The notes: generated from the sequence alone by a model not told the origin. A DNA stretch of 6,383 nucleotides from CAYLXU01 sp964388055 (GCA_964388055.1 CAYLXU010000046.1:1-6383); one strand, 5' to 3'; shown: positions 1 through 5,219, counted from the first letter of the stretch. Numbers and translations: made by a program.

Positions 1-72
1 GAGAACGGACGTAATACCCATAAAAATAAGGAATAGACGTTTGCGCTCGGAAAGAGAAAGGTGGTCAAACAT
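1..72 (-). CDS. N-terminus of an unrecognised, probably membrane-anchored protein (partial)
   Basis: Only the first 24 codons are inside the window; the rest lies beyond the left edge. Reading the minus strand from the ATG at 72-70 gives an uninterrupted frame to base 1. It opens with a short polar, basic stretch (MFDHLSLSERKR) followed by hydrophobic residues (LFLIFMGITSVL). That pattern fits a cytoplasmic N-tail entering a membrane helix, either an uncleaved anchor or the first helix of a membrane protein. No clear SD lies upstream; the preceding bases are T-rich. It is downstream of the MBL-fold gene on the same strand with a 78-base gap, so the two may be cotranscribed. Too little is visible to name a family. 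The alternative is a chance open frame, but the amphipathic-then-hydrophobic composition and co-orientation argue for a real gene. Confidence 0.55.
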   Translation of the reverse strand, partial: MFDHLSLSERKRLFLIFMGITSVL

Positions 73-106
73 AAAAAATAAACTCAAACTACAAGATTAT
101 TGGGAT

Positions 107-142
107 GTGAAAATTGATACAACAATATTGTCAATTTTACAC
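107..142. other. AT-rich imperfect hairpin between two minus-strand genes
   Basis: Arms at 107-117 (GTGAAAATTGA) and 131-142 (TCAATTTTACAC) are complementary except for one bulged base. The interval also contains the 10-bp palindrome ACAATATTGT (122-131). It begins 9 bases past the stop codon of the MBL-fold gene. Read on the minus strand, the second arm is not followed by a T-run, so it is not a standard intrinsic terminator. An mRNA 3'-end structure, an operator for the gene at 1-72, or chance in AT-rich DNA are all possible. Confidence 0.3.
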
Positions 143-150
143 CTTAATTT

Positions 151-795
151 TTAATTCGTTTCTGCCTGCGCCTTAAGTACCACAATCTGTGTCTCTTCGT
201 GCCCTTCCAAATCCTTCTTCTTTATAGTCAACTTATCCTGCGCATCAGGCGACACACCAAACTCCTTCAAAAAAACCTTCACGTCATCCGCCTCACGAGT
301 AAGCCCTTTTACGGAATACAGCATGGGGATAGCAATCCTCGGAGCTATCTGGTTTATAATGCTCACCGCTTGCTCCGCCTCTAAATAAGGAGTTCCTGAG
401 GGCACAAAAAGAATATCTGTTTCAGTACACGCCTCCAACATACGAGGATCAAGCTTTGTGGCAGGAAAATGCCCCAAGTGGACAAGTTTGAGGTCACTCC
501 ATTGGAGAACATATGCTGTAGAAATGTCATCTTTATTTCCACCAACCTGTACGCCACGTATTGTCATACCTTTTAGCTCATATTCTCCCGGAGCGTACAC
601 AGTAAACGGCTCGCCCCCCTTAAACATTTCCGAACGCCCCTCCTCGGAGGGTGAAAAACGTGACATCAAAGACACGTCAGCATTAAAATAGGGGGTTGAA
701 AGCCCCGTACTCGCCTTATCAAACGGATCGGTTTTGACCACCACCTCACCCGCCTGAATTTTAAAACACGCCTCTCCGTACCAAGTAATAACCAT
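151..795 (-). CDS. Metallo-beta-lactamase-fold protein, UlaG/COG2220 type, with degenerate metal site
   Basis: This 214-aa protein matches the layout of the small UlaG-like MBL-fold family (Lactamase_B_3). The N-terminus has ITWYGEACFKI (3-13) and a DPF turn (23-25), followed by the ADV strand (39-41). PGEYELKG (69-76) is the family's PGEYE motif. Later come LVHLGHF (104-110), DILFVPSG (127-134) and the IAIPM strand (154-158). Family members normally coordinate metal through HxHxDH after the ADV strand, an Asp in HLGD, and His in IPMHY. Here those places read SRFSPSE (45-51), HLGHF and IPMLY, so nearly all ligands are missing. A hydrolase role is therefore doubtful, and a structural or binding role is more likely. 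The ATG at 795 has no SD. It directly follows a small inverted repeat (GATAC-TAGG-GTATC, 796-809), and the message could be nearly leaderless. Family assignment is fairly sure; function is unknown. Confidence 0.85.
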   Translation of the reverse strand: MVITWYGEACFKIQAGEVVVKTDPFDKASTGLSTPYFNADVSLMSRFSPSEEGRSEMFKGGEPFTVYAPGEYELKGMTIRGVQVGGNKDDISTAYVLQWSDLKLVHLGHFPATKLDPRMLEACTETDILFVPSGTPYLEAEQAVSIINQIAPRIAIPMLYSVKGLTREADDVKVFLKEFGVSPDAQDKLTIKKKDLEGHEETQIVVLKAQAETN

Positions 796-902
796 GATAC
801 TAGGGTATCAAATAATAGTCACATCTTCAAGTCTTCTTTTAAATACGACTAGGCCTTAATTCAAAATTTAAAACCCGTAAAGACCCCCTAAAATCCAAAA
901 AT

Positions 903-914
903 TCCTGTACAGGA
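903..914. promoter_or_regulatory. Perfect 12-bp palindrome upstream of the S1 gene promoter
   Basis: TCCTGTACAGGA is a perfect inverted repeat ending 9 bases before the -35 box of the S1-gene promoter, a usual place for a regulator site. One or two palindromes of this length are expected by chance in a window of this size, so only its position makes it a candidate. No regulator is identified. Confidence 0.3.
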
Positions 915-923
915 TACAACATT

Positions 924-951
924 TTGACATCCGTCTAAAAATGGCTAGATT
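924..951 (+). promoter_or_regulatory. Sigma-70-type promoter for the S1-domain gene
   Basis: A perfect TTGACA -35 box (924-929) is followed after 16 bases by TAGATT (946-951), a 4/6 match to the -10 consensus. The transcript would begin near 958, leaving a leader of about 55 bases to the ATG at 1013 or about 82 to the ATG at 1040. It is the best plus-strand promoter in this divergent region. Confidence 0.5.
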
Positions 952-988
952 TTAAGTTTTAAGATTTGCATTTTACATTTCAAATTTC
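949..988 (-). repeat. AT-rich dispersed intergenic repeat, copy A
   Basis: Read on the minus strand this segment contains AAATGTAAAATGCAAA with runs of TTAAAA around it. The same core, with a 6-base insertion, recurs on the plus strand at 2787-2826 between two other genes. The shared 12-mer AAATGTAAAATG and the following ATGCAAA suggest a dispersed intergenic element rather than simple low complexity. It lies within the probable leader of the S1 gene. Confidence 0.4.
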
Positions 989-1012
989 CTGTGTTACACC
1001 TATATACGACAC

Positions 1013-2191
1013 ATGACCTCATGTGTTGCAAAAAAAACAATGACAGACGAAATATTAAAAGAATCCGATTTTCGGAATGCGTTTAAAGCGCAGGTGGTGG
1101 CAACACCACCAAAACAAGGAGAAATCCTAGAAGGCACAGTCCTAAGCAAACAGAAACGAGCTCTTTATATCGATCTCGGCATGTTTGGTACGGGAATTGT
1201 CTATGGACATGAGTACAGAATGGGGCGAGAAGCAATTAAGCACCTCAAGCCCGGAGACATTGTAGCCGTAAAAATTGCAGACACAGAAAATGAAGACGGT
1301 TACATAGAACTTTCTCTAAAAGATATTGGACAAAGAAAAGAATGGGAAATCCTTCAGGAGAAGAAAAACACAAATGAGACGGTAACCGCAAAAATAGTTG
1401 CGGCAAATAAAGGAGGACTTCTTGTAGAAGTAAGCGGAATCAGCGGCTTCCTTCCAGTCTCGCGCCTTACTCCAGAACACTATCCGCGCGTAGAGGGGGG
1501 AGAAAAAACGAAAATTCTTCAAGAGCTTCAAAAGTTTGTAGGCCAAGACATGTCAGTAAAAATCATTGATCTCAACCCAAAAGAAGAGCGACTCATCGTC
1601 TCAGAAAAAGAAATTTTTGAAGAACAGCTCAAGGAACGCCTTACCCAATATGCAATAGGGGACGTTATCGATGGCACAATCACCGCCGTGGTAGATTTTG
1701 GTGCATTCATGAGATTCACCAACAATCCTGACATTGAAGGCCTTATCCACATTTCCGAACTTAGCTGGGGACTTATCGACCACCCATCTGAACTTCTTCA
1801 GCCAGGAGATCAAATAAAAGCAAAAATCATTGATATCCAAAACAACAAGGTCTCCCTTTCCCTAAAAGCTCTCCAGGAAGATCCTTGGATGAATATCGAA
1901 AACAAATACCCCGCAGGTACCACAATCAAAGGGGAAGTGTTCAAGTTCACTCCTTATGGCGCCTTCATTAAGGTGGATGAAAATATTTATGGACTTATCC
2001 ATGTATCCAAGTTCGGGGATGCACCAACTATGAGAGAGGTGCTAAAAGACAAGACGGCATACGAATTCGTCATCGAATCAGTAAACCCTCAGGACAAACG
2101 CCTCATGCTTACCCTGAAAGACTTGGAAGAAAAACTGGCAACCCTTGGAAAAACAAGGGAAGAGAAAAAAGAAGAATCCAAAACTGAATAG
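1013..2191 (+). CDS. rpsA: Ribosomal protein S1-like protein with four S1 RNA-binding domains
   Basis: The protein has four consecutive S1 (OB-fold) repeats at about residues 35-103, 121-197, 214-285 and 300-368, then a charged lysine/glutamate-rich tail. Repeat 3 is the most canonical (VVDFGAFMRF, then EGLIHISELSW), and repeat 4 carries YGAFIKV and YGLIHVSKF. Repeats 1 and 2 are more divergent, as in the ribosome-binding repeats of bS1. Its length of 392 aa is close to the four-repeat S1 proteins of Gram-positive and related bacteria and shorter than the six-repeat proteobacterial form. It is expected to bind mRNA at the 30S subunit, though S1-like proteins of this length can also act in RNA turnover. 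The start is uncertain: ATG 1013 adds an unusual MTSCVAKKT, while ATG 1040 gives MTDEILKES; neither has an SD. It is transcribed alone, with a promoter at 924-951 and a terminator right after the TAG. Confidence 0.9.
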   Translation: MTSCVAKKTMTDEILKESDFRNAFKAQVVATPPKQGEILEGTVLSKQKRALYIDLGMFGTGIVYGHEYRMGREAIKHLKPGDIVAVKIADTENEDGYIELSLKDIGQRKEWEILQEKKNTNETVTAKIVAANKGGLLVEVSGISGFLPVSRLTPEHYPRVEGGEKTKILQELQKFVGQDMSVKIIDLNPKEERLIVSEKEIFEEQLKERLTQYAIGDVIDGTITAVVDFGAFMRFTNNPDIEGLIHISELSWGLIDHPSELLQPGDQIKAKIIDIQNNKVSLSLKALQEDPWMNIENKYPAGTTIKGEVFKFTPYGAFIKVDENIYGLIHVSKFGDAPTMREVLKDKTAYEFVIESVNPQDKRLMLTLKDLEEKLATLGKTREEKKEESKTE

Positions 2192-2194
2192 TAC

Positions 2195-2228
2195 AAAAAC
2201 CGCTCCGACAAACACAGGAGCGGTTTTT
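2195..2228 (+). terminator. Intrinsic terminator of the S1 gene
   Basis: A perfect 12-bp stem pairs AAAAACCGCTCC (2195-2206) with GGAGCGGTTTTT (2217-2228) around a 10-base loop. The GC-rich core is followed by a T-run, and the structure starts 3 bases after the stop codon. It separates the S1 gene from the L,D-transpeptidase gene. Confidence 0.93.
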
Positions 2229-2245
2229 GATTATTCGATTGATTC

Positions 2246-2273
2246 TCGACAAAATGCCACTTTTTTGTACACT
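2246..2273 (+). promoter_or_regulatory. Probable promoter of the L,D-transpeptidase gene
   Basis: TCGACA (2246-2251, 5/6 to the -35 consensus) and TACACT (2268-2273, 4/6 to the -10) are 16 bases apart. They lie after the S1 terminator and about 40 bases before the start codon. The upstream terminator makes a separate promoter here likely. Confidence 0.45.
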
Positions 2274-2301
2274 GGAAACAGTTCACTGAAAACATCATAA
2301 G

Positions 2302-2307
2302 AGGTGG
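2302..2307 (+). promoter_or_regulatory. Ribosome binding site fixing the L,D-transpeptidase start
   Basis: AGGTGG, one mismatch from AGGAGG, sits 6 bases before the ATG at 2314. It fixes that ATG as the start and keeps the signal peptide complete. Confidence 0.75.
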
Positions 2308-2313
2308 TACGTC

Positions 2314-2742
2314 ATGAAAACCCTGCGCCGCATTCTTGCTGTATTCGTTCTTGTCCTCTATGCAACGACTGGTGCCACAACAGCAGTACCCAAAGGAAAG
2401 GAATCCAAACCTACTATCGAAATCAATCTCGCCGCACAAACACTCACTTATAGCAATGGTGGCATCGCGCGCACATTCCACTGTTCCACAGGAAGAGCAG
2501 GATACCGCACCCCAAAGGGCACTTTCACTGTATATGCCAAAGAACGTCATGCAATCTCATATAAATATGGGAACACCCCCATGCCTTTTACACTCTGGTT
2601 TCATTCCGCAGGCTACGGAATTCATGCCTCAACATCCGTCCCTAATTACCCCGCCTCACACGGCTGTGTCCGTTTGAAATATGAAGATGCCAAATGGCTT
2701 TTTAACCAAGTCCTTGTTGGAACACCCGTTATAATCAAATAA
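2314..2742 (+). CDS. Exported minimal L,D-transpeptidase (YkuD domain)
   Basis: The 142-aa protein starts with a signal peptide: basic MKTLRR, hydrophobic ILAVFVLVLYA, and a probable cleavage after ATTA near residue 24. Almost all of the rest is one YkuD catalytic domain. Visible motifs are STGRAGYRTPKGTF (58-71), GIHA with His104, and the signature SHGCVRL (115-121), with Cys118 as nucleophile and His116 and Arg120 in the active site. The family makes 3-3 cross-links in peptidoglycan, or attaches other molecules to it, outside the cytoplasmic membrane. There is no LysM or peptidoglycan-binding domain, and the mature protein of about 118 residues is close to the smallest size possible for the fold. 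A second cysteine (Cys57) just before STG is unusual. It is a single-gene unit with its own promoter, SD and terminator, convergent with murD. The alternative roles, cross-linking or protein anchoring, cannot be told apart from sequence. Confidence 0.92.
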   Translation: MKTLRRILAVFVLVLYATTGATTAVPKGKESKPTIEINLAAQTLTYSNGGIARTFHCSTGRAGYRTPKGTFTVYAKERHAISYKYGNTPMPFTLWFHSAGYGIHASTSVPNYPASHGCVRLKYEDAKWLFNQVLVGTPVIIK

Positions 2743-2745
2743 AAT

Positions 2746-2773
2746 AAAAAGTCCCAAAAATGGGACTTTTTTT
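2746..2773 (+). terminator. Intrinsic terminator after the L,D-transpeptidase gene, possibly bidirectional
   Basis: An 11-bp stem pairs AAAAAGTCCCA (2746-2756) with TGGGACTTTTT (2761-2771) around an AAAA loop, with T's continuing to 2773. The A-rich left arm gives a T-run on the other strand too, so it could also stop murD transcripts arriving from the right. Confidence 0.92.
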
Positions 2774-2786
2774 AAAATCAAATATT

Positions 2787-2826
2787 AAAAATTAAATGTA
2801 AAATGATAATGCAAAATTTTAAAAAA
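2787..2826 (+). repeat. AT-rich dispersed intergenic repeat, copy B
   Basis: This copy contains AAATGTAAAATG, then ATAATG and CAAAATTTTAAAA. It matches copy A at 949-988, which lies on the opposite strand, with the ATAATG insertion as the main difference. It occupies the space between the transpeptidase terminator and the murD stop codon, so it belongs to no gene. The function is unknown. Confidence 0.4.
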
Positions 2827-2855
2827 GGTTTTGATATAATCTTTTCTTATCTTCT

Positions 2856-4130
2856 TTACACCAATTTTTTAAAACATTTGCCACGCTCGTCATAATCACG
2901 AAACATATCGAAACTGGCAGCAGCAGGGGAGTAGAGGACAACGTCTCCACTTCTCGCGACACCCCGTGCATGAGCCACCGCTTCTAATAGTGTCGTTGCC
3001 ATGAAAACTTTCTTCAAAAATTCCCGATCTCTAAGCCTCTTGAGTTCGGTGAACAACAATTCTCTTGTCTCACCCAAAAGAACAACACCTCGTGTATCAT
3101 TCTTAATAATTTCTCCAGCAAGTTTCCTGTATGAAAACCCTTTGTTTTTCCCCCCCACAATAAGCACCTTTGGCCCAGTGAACGCACGCAACGCAGCGAT
3201 GGTCGAATCGGGGTTCGTGGCAGCAGAGTCGTTATAAAATCTTACGCCATCTTTTTTAGCAACAAACTCAAGCCGGTGTTCATTACCCTTAAATTTCTTG
3301 AGGCCCTTTAAAATTATTTTACGCGAAACACCTAAATGTCTCGCAGCCAAAGCGGCCGCAGAAGCATTTTTGAGATTATGTAATCCCGGTACTGCAAGAT
3401 CCGAAGACGCAATACCCATTGTCTCCTTCGCACCAAAATAACATATTTTTCCTCCGGCATATCTTGCAAAAGATCGTGTGATCACACTGTCCTTATCCAA
3501 AATCGCAACATCTCTTCTTTTTTGATATCGCACAATATTTGCCTTTGCGTTCCGATACTCCTTCACACTTTTGTGGTGATCAAGATGGTCCTGCGTTACA
3601 TCGAGTACAATAGCAACATGAGGAGATTTTTTAAGATGCTGAAGTTGGAAACTCGACAACTCCATAACCACCAGATCTCCATTTTGAATCTTTCCTACGT
3701 GTTCAAGGGCGGGCCTTCCAATATTACCAAGAAGAAACGCACGTTTTTTTGCGGAACGTAAAATAGTATAGAGCATAGTCGAAGTCGTACCCTTTCCCTT
3801 TGTTCCTGTTACACCAATAATTGTTCCCTTGCAAAGATCAAAAAAAAGATTGGTTGGAGAGCTAAGCACCACCCCGCGCCGCAACGCTCGCTGAATCTCG
3901 GGAAGTTTTGTAGGAATTCCAGGACTTTTAAACACGAGATCGAATTGTTCAAGGTTTTTGAGATAATGCTCTCCAATCTGTGTCACACACCCCTGTACCT
4001 CAATAAGGCTCTTGTCGCACAGAGTAATTTGGGAAGTGGAAACTCCTTCTTTTCTCAAGAATTTAAACAACACACGCCCCTCACGCCCAAACCCCAAAAT
4101 CGCAATTTTTTTATCTTTAAACACAACCAT
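2856..4130 (-). CDS. murD: UDP-N-acetylmuramoyl-L-alanine--D-glutamate ligase (MurD)
   Basis: This cytoplasmic ATP-dependent ligase adds D-glutamate to UDP-MurNAc-L-Ala in peptidoglycan precursor synthesis. The N-terminal Rossmann-like domain begins KIAILGFGREG (8-18) and includes KSPGIP (68-73). The central ATPase domain has the P-loop GTKGKGTT (109-116), LGNIGRP (134-140), MELSSFQLQ (156-164), DHLDHH (181-186) and AKANI with Lys196 as the likely carbamylated lysine. HNLKNASAA (251-259) and HRLE (285-288) follow. The C-terminal domain shows NDSAATN (300-306), IVGGKNKG (324-331) and SPAAASFDMF (401-410). At 424 aa it is close to the usual MurD length. The NDSKATN lysine of the Escherichia coli enzyme is Ala here, although overall motif order makes MurD clear over MurC, E or F. 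It stands alone, not in a division/cell-wall cluster. No good SD precedes ATG 4130, and a terminator lies just upstream, so its promoter must be close or it depends on read-through. Confidence 0.96.
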   Translation of the reverse strand: MVVFKDKKIAILGFGREGRVLFKFLRKEGVSTSQITLCDKSLIEVQGCVTQIGEHYLKNLEQFDLVFKSPGIPTKLPEIQRALRRGVVLSSPTNLFFDLCKGTIIGVTGTKGKGTTSTMLYTILRSAKKRAFLLGNIGRPALEHVGKIQNGDLVVMELSSFQLQHLKKSPHVAIVLDVTQDHLDHHKSVKEYRNAKANIVRYQKRRDVAILDKDSVITRSFARYAGGKICYFGAKETMGIASSDLAVPGLHNLKNASAAALAARHLGVSRKIILKGLKKFKGNEHRLEFVAKKDGVRFYNDSAATNPDSTIAALRAFTGPKVLIVGGKNKGFSYRKLAGEIIKNDTRGVVLLGETRELLFTELKRLRDREFLKKVFMATTLLEAVAHARGVARSGDVVLYSPAAASFDMFRDYDERGKCFKKLV

Positions 4131-4145
4131 TACTTCTCACATACC

Positions 4146-4173
4146 AAAAATAAAAAACCGGGGCAAATCCCGG
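4146..4173 (-). terminator. Intrinsic terminator of the membrane protein/lipoprotein unit
   Basis: On the minus strand CCGGG (4173-4169) pairs with CCCGG (4162-4158) around a 6-base loop, followed by TTTTTTATTTTT. It lies 16 bases past the lipoprotein stop codon and 15 bases before the murD start, so it separates the two transcription units. Confidence 0.8.
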
Positions 4174-4189
4174 CATATTTTTAAAACTC

Positions 4190-4570
4190 TCATTCAATAA
4201 CTATTGTCTGACCTTGCCCACCCTTACCGTGGTTCCATCCAGCGCCCTCAACATCCTTTGGTGAATGAATATGGAACTCGAGACTATATGGATATGAAGA
4301 AGTATTGGAAGCCTTGCGCACCAAAACCCACATTAACTCATCGCGTGGAACATCCGCAAAAAACTTCACAGGACAATAATCAAACGTTCGGAGTCGAACT
4401 TCACGATCATCTTGAAAATTCGTGATCATTACGGAATATTGCATAGGACTGTGCATAAAAACTCGTACCACACCCGTCACCATCTCATCAGGGTCTTGTC
4501 TCGAAGAGCATCCCGCCAGAAAAATACCCGCATAGATAACTAAGACAAAAAGGGCAAAGATCTTCTTCAT
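4190..4570 (-). CDS. Small lipoprotein of unknown function
   Basis: The 126-aa protein has a lipoprotein signal: MKKIF, a hydrophobic core (ALFVLVIYAGIF) and the lipobox LAGC with Cys21 as the acylated residue. It should be processed by lipoprotein signal peptidase and anchored on the outer face of the membrane. The mature part of about 105 aa alternates strand-like segments (VTGVVRVFM, YSVMITNF, EVRLRTF, MWVLVRK, YSLEFHIH), suggesting a compact beta-rich domain. It ends in a glycine-rich tail (GAGWNHGKGGQG) and TIVIE. I do not recognise a family. The start is supported by AAGGTGG 5 bases before the ATG, and the upstream small membrane protein stops immediately before this ATG, so the two are probably translationally coupled. 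The stop is TGA, with TAA two codons later as a backup. Confidence 0.85.
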   Translation of the reverse strand: MKKIFALFVLVIYAGIFLAGCSSRQDPDEMVTGVVRVFMHSPMQYSVMITNFQDDREVRLRTFDYCPVKFFADVPRDELMWVLVRKASNTSSYPYSLEFHIHSPKDVEGAGWNHGKGGQGQTIVIE

Positions 4571-4738
4571 CTACACCACCTTCATTCCGACGAGGTGTGC
4601 CACAGCAGATGCCAAAAAACATAATGCATCGATAACCATCACCTGGTAACTCACATGGGACTCACCCAAAAACTCCACCAAACAAATGACAAAAAGAAGC
4701 ATAACTCCTAAACCAAAAAGTGGTACAGCTATTGGCAT
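4571..4738 (-). CDS. 55-aa two-helix membrane protein, first gene of a two-gene unit
   Basis: This short gene falls below usual length cut-offs but has unusually good signals. It begins MPIAVPLFG and has two hydrophobic segments, about residues 5-24 and 34-51, joined by a polar stretch with GESHVSYQ. It ends GMKVV followed by TAG. The ATG at 4738 is preceded by a full AAGGAGGT ribosome binding site at 8-base spacing, and a good extended -10 promoter lies 32 bases upstream of the start codon. An in-frame TTG directly before the ATG is a less likely start. Its TAG is immediately followed by the ATG of the lipoprotein gene. The sequence predicts a helical hairpin in the membrane. No family is recognised, and a partner or assembly role for the lipoprotein is inference from the tight linkage. 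Confidence 0.8.
   Translation of the reverse strand: MPIAVPLFGLGVMLLFVICLVEFLGESHVSYQVMVIDALCFLASAVAHLVGMKVV
4576..4582 (-). promoter_or_regulatory. Ribosome binding site of the lipoprotein gene
   Basis: AAGGTGG on the minus strand sits 5 bases before the ATG at 4570 and inside the last codons of the 55-aa gene. It supports both the chosen start and coupled translation. Confidence 0.7.
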
Positions 4739-4746
4739 CAATTTTT

Positions 4747-4754
4747 ACCTCCTT
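4747..4754 (-). promoter_or_regulatory. Full-consensus ribosome binding site of the 55-aa membrane protein
   Basis: AAGGAGGT on the minus strand, 8 bases before the ATG at 4738, is the strongest SD in the window. It is the main evidence that this short frame is translated. Confidence 0.85.
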
Positions 4755-4769
4755 CTTTGTGCTAAATTT

Positions 4770-4798
4770 GTAATAACACAAAAATCTTCATAGGTCAA
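4770..4798 (-). promoter_or_regulatory. Promoter of the membrane protein/lipoprotein unit
   Basis: On the minus strand TTGACC (4798-4793, 5/6) is followed after 17 bases by TATTAC (4775-4770, 4/6). A TG one base before the hexamer makes it an extended -10. The transcript would begin near 4763, about 9 bases before the SD. Confidence 0.65.
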
Positions 4799-4808
4799 CC
4801 AAACTTTA

Positions 4809-4819
4809 GTAGGTCCTAC
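4809..4819. promoter_or_regulatory. 11-bp palindrome upstream of the lipoprotein-unit promoter
   Basis: GTAGGTCCTAC is symmetric around a central T. It ends 10 bases upstream of the -35 box at 4798, a plausible operator or activator position. The one-base centre cannot form an RNA hairpin, so a DNA-level role is more likely if it is functional. Confidence 0.25.
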
Positions 4820-4835
4820 CTTGTCTTAAATTTTC

Positions 4836-4846
4836 CGGTAATACCG
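4836..4846. promoter_or_regulatory. Second 11-bp palindrome, 27 bases from the first
   Basis: CGGTAATACCG is symmetric around a central A. It lies between the stop codon of the gene at 4857 and the palindrome at 4809-4819. The two differ in sequence, so they need not bind the same protein. A 3-4 bp RNA stem is possible but no T-run follows, so it is a poor terminator. Confidence 0.22.
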
Positions 4847-4856
4847 ACCCAAGATT

Positions 4857-5219
4857 TTACACACCAAATCCTGGAAGCTTGTTTTGTACGGCGTCCACGA
4901 CTGCAGCAAAATCAATGTTCGGTTGCTTAGTCGCTATCGCAACATGAAGAGTCTCACGGTCTATTCCACAAAGCCCACCAAGCTGATGTGCACGGAGGAG
5001 TGCCACCAACTTCATCACATCTCTCTCACACACGTCATGCCAAAGGGCATAAATACGCGAACCCCAAATATGAAGCGCATCGAGGAGATAAAAAGAGTTA
5101 AGGTCTGCAAACAATGCATCGCGGTCAACGTGCGAACTGTGTCGCAAAATCTCAAGACACACCATTAAGGCATCGACATCGCCATCCGCAAGCGCGAACA
5201 GCATTTCTTTCACTGACAT
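4857..5219 (-). CDS. Small helical soluble protein of unknown function
   Basis: From the chosen ATG at 5219 the protein is 120 aa and begins MSVKEMLFALADGD. It is predicted to be mostly helical and has no signal or membrane segment. Notable segments are DALMVCLEIL (16-25), FYLLDALHIWGSRIYALWHDVC (43-64) and MKLVALLRAHQLG (69-81). The frame is open back to an ATG at 5300, but that extension reads through a terminator hairpin (5244-5271), so it is rejected. ATGs at 5243 and 5240 are also possible. A TATGAT -10-like box (5244-5239) fits a transcript beginning near 5231, which would favour 5219. No SD is present. The pattern of a leucine-rich helix, GxxGSRI, a Cys in an acidic helix and an LLRAxQLG helix reminds me of a small uncharacterised protein seen in phages and assorted bacteria. 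This is from memory and unverified. Confidence 0.7.
   Translation of the reverse strand: MSVKEMLFALADGDVDALMVCLEILRHSSHVDRDALFADLNSFYLLDALHIWGSRIYALWHDVCERDVMKLVALLRAHQLGGLCGIDRETLHVAIATKQPNIDFAAVVDAVQNKLPGFGV

Noticed and set aside
73..135. Minus-strand TTGACA (134-129) as a -35 box for the gene at 1-72
   Set aside because: No acceptable -10 hexamer occurs 15-19 bases downstream, and the hexamer is part of the hairpin at 107-142.
796..1012. Possible extra small genes in the divergent intergenic region
   Set aside because: No frame with a start, SD and plausible composition was seen on either strand. Its content is explained by the palindrome, promoter and AT-rich repeat.
2271..2282. ACTG-GAAA-CAGT mini-hairpin in the L,D-transpeptidase leader
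   Set aside because: It has only four base pairs and overlaps the predicted -10 and start region. Such short stems are common by chance.
2089..2550. 153-codon open frame on the minus strand
   Set aside because: It is antisense to the end of the S1 gene, its terminator and the start of the L,D-transpeptidase, all of which have strong independent evidence. Its translation is cysteine/serine-rich with no domain.
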